A DNA stretch of 51,051 bases from DATAES01 sp036493595. Lineage in GTDB: Bacteria > Actinomycetota > Acidimicrobiia > Acidimicrobiales > JACDCH01. The notes under the pieces are model-generated. The model was not told where the DNA came from. It saw nothing but the letters and a program-made list of their open reading frames with translations, and did not search any database. Location: positions 1-51,051 of the forward strand of contig DASXPN010000120.1 in the NCBI GenBank assembly GCA_036493595.1. The letters run 5' to 3'. A program made the position numbers and the translations under genes. The first letter of the stretch is position 1, and every line of letters begins with the position of its first letter. Positions 49,094-51,051 of this stretch are shown here, one piece after another.

Positions 49094-50560
49094 ATGACCG
49101 TGACCGAAGCTGCTTCCGCTACCGAGACCGAGCTCAAAGAGGGCAGGGTCGTCGCCATCGCCGGCCCTGTCGTCGACGTCGAGTTCCCTCGCGGTTCGCT
49201 GCCCGAGATCAACAACGCCTTGCAGTTCACGGTGGACCTCGCCGGCACCGACGTCGAGATCACGGCGGAGGTCGCGCAGCAGATCGGTGACGGTCGCGTG
49301 CGGGCCATCTGCCTGAAGCCGACCGACGGTCTGCGGCGGGGCACGGCCGTGCGGAACCTCGGTCGTGGTCTGGCCATGCCGGTCGGCGACGCAGTGCTCG
49401 GGCACGTGATCAACGTCCTCGGTCAGCCGCTCGATGTCGACACGCTCGAGGGCGTCGAGGACACGTGGGACATCCATCGTGAAGCTCCGGCCTTCGACAC
49501 GCTCGAGCCGAAGCGGCTCATGTTCGAGACCGGCATCAAGGTCATCGACCTCCTGACGCCGTACCTGCAGGGCGGCAAGATCGGATTGTTCGGTGGCGCC
49601 GGCGTGGGCAAGACCGTGCTCATCACCGAGATGATCAACCGTGTCGCCACGCAACATGGCGGTGTGTCCGTGTTCGCCGGCGTCGGCGAGCGCACTCGTG
49701 AGGGCACCGACCTCTTCATCGAGATGGGCGAGACCGTCATGGGCGACGGCGTCACGCCGGTGCTCACCAAGGCCGCGCTCGTCTTCGGGCAGATGGACGA
49801 GCCGCCCGGCGTGCGCCTGCGCGTCGCCCTGTCGGCGCTCACGGTCGCGGAGTACTTCCGTGACGTGAAGGGTCAGGACGTGTTGCTGTTCATCGACAAC
49901 ATCTTCCGCTTCGTGCAGGCGGGCTCCGAGGTGTCGACGCTGCTCGGCCGCATGCCGTCGGCGGTGGGTTATCAGCCGACGCTGGCGGACGAGATGGGCG
50001 AGCTACAGGAGCGCATCACCTCGACTCGGGGTCGATCGATCACCTCGCTGCAGGCCGTGTACGTCCCTGCGGACGACTACACCGACCCCGCCCCGTTCAC
50101 CACCTTCACGCACCTCGACGCGACGACCGAGCTGTCCCGCCAGATCGCGGCACTCGGCATCTACCCGGCCGTGGACCCGCTGGCGTCGACATCGACGATC
50201 CTTGCCCCCGAGGTCGTCGGCGAGCGCCACTACGGGGTGGCGATTCGCACGCAGGAGATCCTCCAGCGGTACAAGGAGCTGCAGGACATCATCGCCATCC
50301 TCGGTCTCGACGAGCTGTCCGAGGAGGACCGGATCACGGTGAACCGGGCCCGCAAGATCCAACGGTTCCTGTCGCAACCGTTCTTCGTCGGCCAGGTGTT
50401 CACCGGGCTCGAGGGCATCAACGTCCCGATCGACGAGACGATCGAGTCATTCGAGCTCCTCGTCAACGGCGACCTCGACGATCTGCCCGAGCAGGCGTTC
50501 CTCAACGTCGGCAATGCCGATGGGGCCCGCGCCAAGGCCAAGCAGCTCCAGGAGAGCTGA
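49094..50560 (+). CDS. atpD: F1F0 ATP synthase subunit beta
   Basis: This 488-residue catalytic subunit has the P-loop GGAGVGKTVL, the catalytic glutamate region GVGERTREGTDL, Walker B VLLFIDNIFRFVQAGSEVS, and the DELSEED-equivalent LGLDELSEEDR. The ATG at 49094 follows the atpG stop by 1 bp. The N-terminal 15 residues are acidic and not conserved. It is coupled to atpC by a TGATG overlap. Confidence 0.98.
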   Translation: MTVTEAASATETELKEGRVVAIAGPVVDVEFPRGSLPEINNALQFTVDLAGTDVEITAEVAQQIGDGRVRAICLKPTDGLRRGTAVRNLGRGLAMPVGDAVLGHVINVLGQPLDVDTLEGVEDTWDIHREAPAFDTLEPKRLMFETGIKVIDLLTPYLQGGKIGLFGGAGVGKTVLITEMINRVATQHGGVSVFAGVGERTREGTDLFIEMGETVMGDGVTPVLTKAALVFGQMDEPPGVRLRVALSALTVAEYFRDVKGQDVLLFIDNIFRFVQAGSEVSTLLGRMPSAVGYQPTLADEMGELQERITSTRGRSITSLQAVYVPADDYTDPAPFTTFTHLDATTELSRQIAALGIYPAVDPLASTSTILAPEVVGERHYGVAIRTQEILQRYKELQDIIAILGLDELSEEDRITVNRARKIQRFLSQPFFVGQVFTGLEGINVPIDETIESFELLVNGDLDDLPEQAFLNVGNADGARAKAKQLQES

Positions 50561-50952
50561 TGTCGTTCGAGGTGCAGCTCGTGTCACCCGAGCGGGTGCT
50601 CTATACGGGCCAGGCCAACCAGGTGCTGTGCCGGACGGTCGGCGGTGGCGACATCGCCTTCCTCACCGGTCACGCGCCGATGATCGGTGCGCTCGACATC
50701 TGGAGCCTGAAGGTCACCACGGTGGACGGCGACGAGCTGTGGTTCGCCGTCCACGGCGGGTTCGTCGAGGTATCGGCGGACTCGGTGATCGTGCTGTCGG
50801 ACGTGGCCGAGGCGGCCGGCCAGATCGACGAAGGCCGCGCCGGCACGGCCAAGGAGCGAGCCGACTCCGAGGTGCGCGCCGACCCGGACGACGAAGAGGT
50901 GAAGGCGGCGCTGCAACGCGCCGAAGTCCGCCTCGAAGTCGCGTCCAAGTAA
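50560..50952 (+). CDS. atpC: F1F0 ATP synthase subunit epsilon
   Basis: This 130-residue subunit has the beta-sandwich domain (VQLVSPERVLYTGQANQVLCRTVGGGDIAFLTGHAPMIGALD) and a short C-terminal helical part (ERADSEVRADPDDEEVKAALQRAEVRLEVASK), which in many bacteria inhibits ATP hydrolysis. It is the last atp gene. The stop is followed by a C-rich tract and then the DUF559-associated repeat. Confidence 0.94.
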   Translation: MSFEVQLVSPERVLYTGQANQVLCRTVGGGDIAFLTGHAPMIGALDIWSLKVTTVDGDELWFAVHGGFVEVSADSVIVLSDVAEAAGQIDEGRAGTAKERADSEVRADPDDEEVKAALQRAEVRLEVASK

Positions 50953-51020
50953 CCCCCGGCTCCGCCCTCCGCCCCCCGGCCCCCCGCGCCCCCCGCCGCC
51001 GCGCTCGCCGCGCCCCCCCC
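50953..51020. other. C-rich low-complexity tract after atpC
   Basis: A strongly strand-biased run of C tracts (up to nine in a row) follows the atpC stop. No hairpin is evident; C-rich, G-poor RNA is the kind of sequence Rho loads on, so this may be a Rho-dependent termination region. That is an inference. Confidence 0.4.
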
Positions 51021-51051
51021 GGCCGCACATTGTCGGCTGAGCCACCGTTTT
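51021..51051 (+). repeat. Partial copy of the GTCGACTCAGCCACGT repeat family
   Basis: CCGCACATTGTCGGCTGAGCCACC matches the extended copies at 4550-4576 and the reverse complement of 5806-5830 with one mismatch in the core. The window ends inside it, so any partner copies or adjacent DUF559 gene lie outside. Confidence 0.75.

Overview
This is a high-GC window with WhiB, a two-gene F420-type redox signature, CheY-like and cyclic-nucleotide modules, a glycine-rich insertion in Rho, and gene order matching actinobacteria. The distant, non-mycobacterial flavour (no thrB, separate atpF and atpH, many AbiEi/DUF559 and TLP1-type genes) suggests an uncultured or poorly studied actinobacterium, most likely Acidimicrobiia. 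That placement is an inference from gene content, not from a marker phylogeny.

Layout. 1-2.6 kb: the 3' end of a PdtaS-like sensor kinase, whiB1 with a perfect CRP-type palindrome upstream, a GDPD phosphodiesterase and a DAG-kinase-like lipid kinase (pdtaS/whiB1 adjacency is also found in mycobacteria). 2.7-4.5 kb: etfBA. 4.5-5.9 kb: a single AbiEi/DUF559 gene with its own promoter and palindrome, bracketed by arrays of a palindromic repeat that reappears at the very end of the window. 5.9-12.9 kb: a lactone-oxidase-like flavoprotein, the actinobacterial SCO1664/DUF3090/MSMEG_4193 cluster, family 5 uracil-DNA glycosylase, a lipoprotein, and an FrhB-like F420 iron-sulfur protein. 12.9-20.4 kb: acyl-CoA dehydrogenase, two F420/PPOX-type small enzymes, an LCP cell-wall ligase, tRNA-Arg(CCG), a large FtsX-type permease and a receiver-only response regulator.

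20.4-51 kb is a housekeeping superoperon region whose order closely follows the known Mycobacterium tuberculosis order argS-lysA-hom-thrC-thrB-rho-rpmE-prfA-prmC-sua5-wecA-atp. Differences are informative: a secreted trypsin-like protease sits between lysA and hom; thrB is missing, and its place is taken by an amidohydrolase, an ApgM-like phosphoglycerate mutase homologue (a family proposed to act as homoserine kinase) and an ABC-2 exporter; a TLP1 thiolase-like protein, LMW phosphatase, rpiB and glyA lie between sua5 and wecA. The ATP synthase operon (atpZ-I-B-E-F-H-A-G-D-C) is complete, but its b subunit carries an apparent signal peptide and a 260-bp repeat block separates atpA from atpG.

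The most interesting non-gene structure is (i) the GTCGACTCAGCCACGT repeat family around the DUF559 gene, (ii) a 26-bp GC palindrome placed exactly 7 nt before the ATG of two unrelated genes, (iii) the atpA-atpG repeat block, and (iv) a recurring TANNNT box 6-8 nt before start codons of SD-less genes, suggesting leaderless transcripts. No CRISPR array, rRNA, prophage or recognisable insertion sequence was seen.
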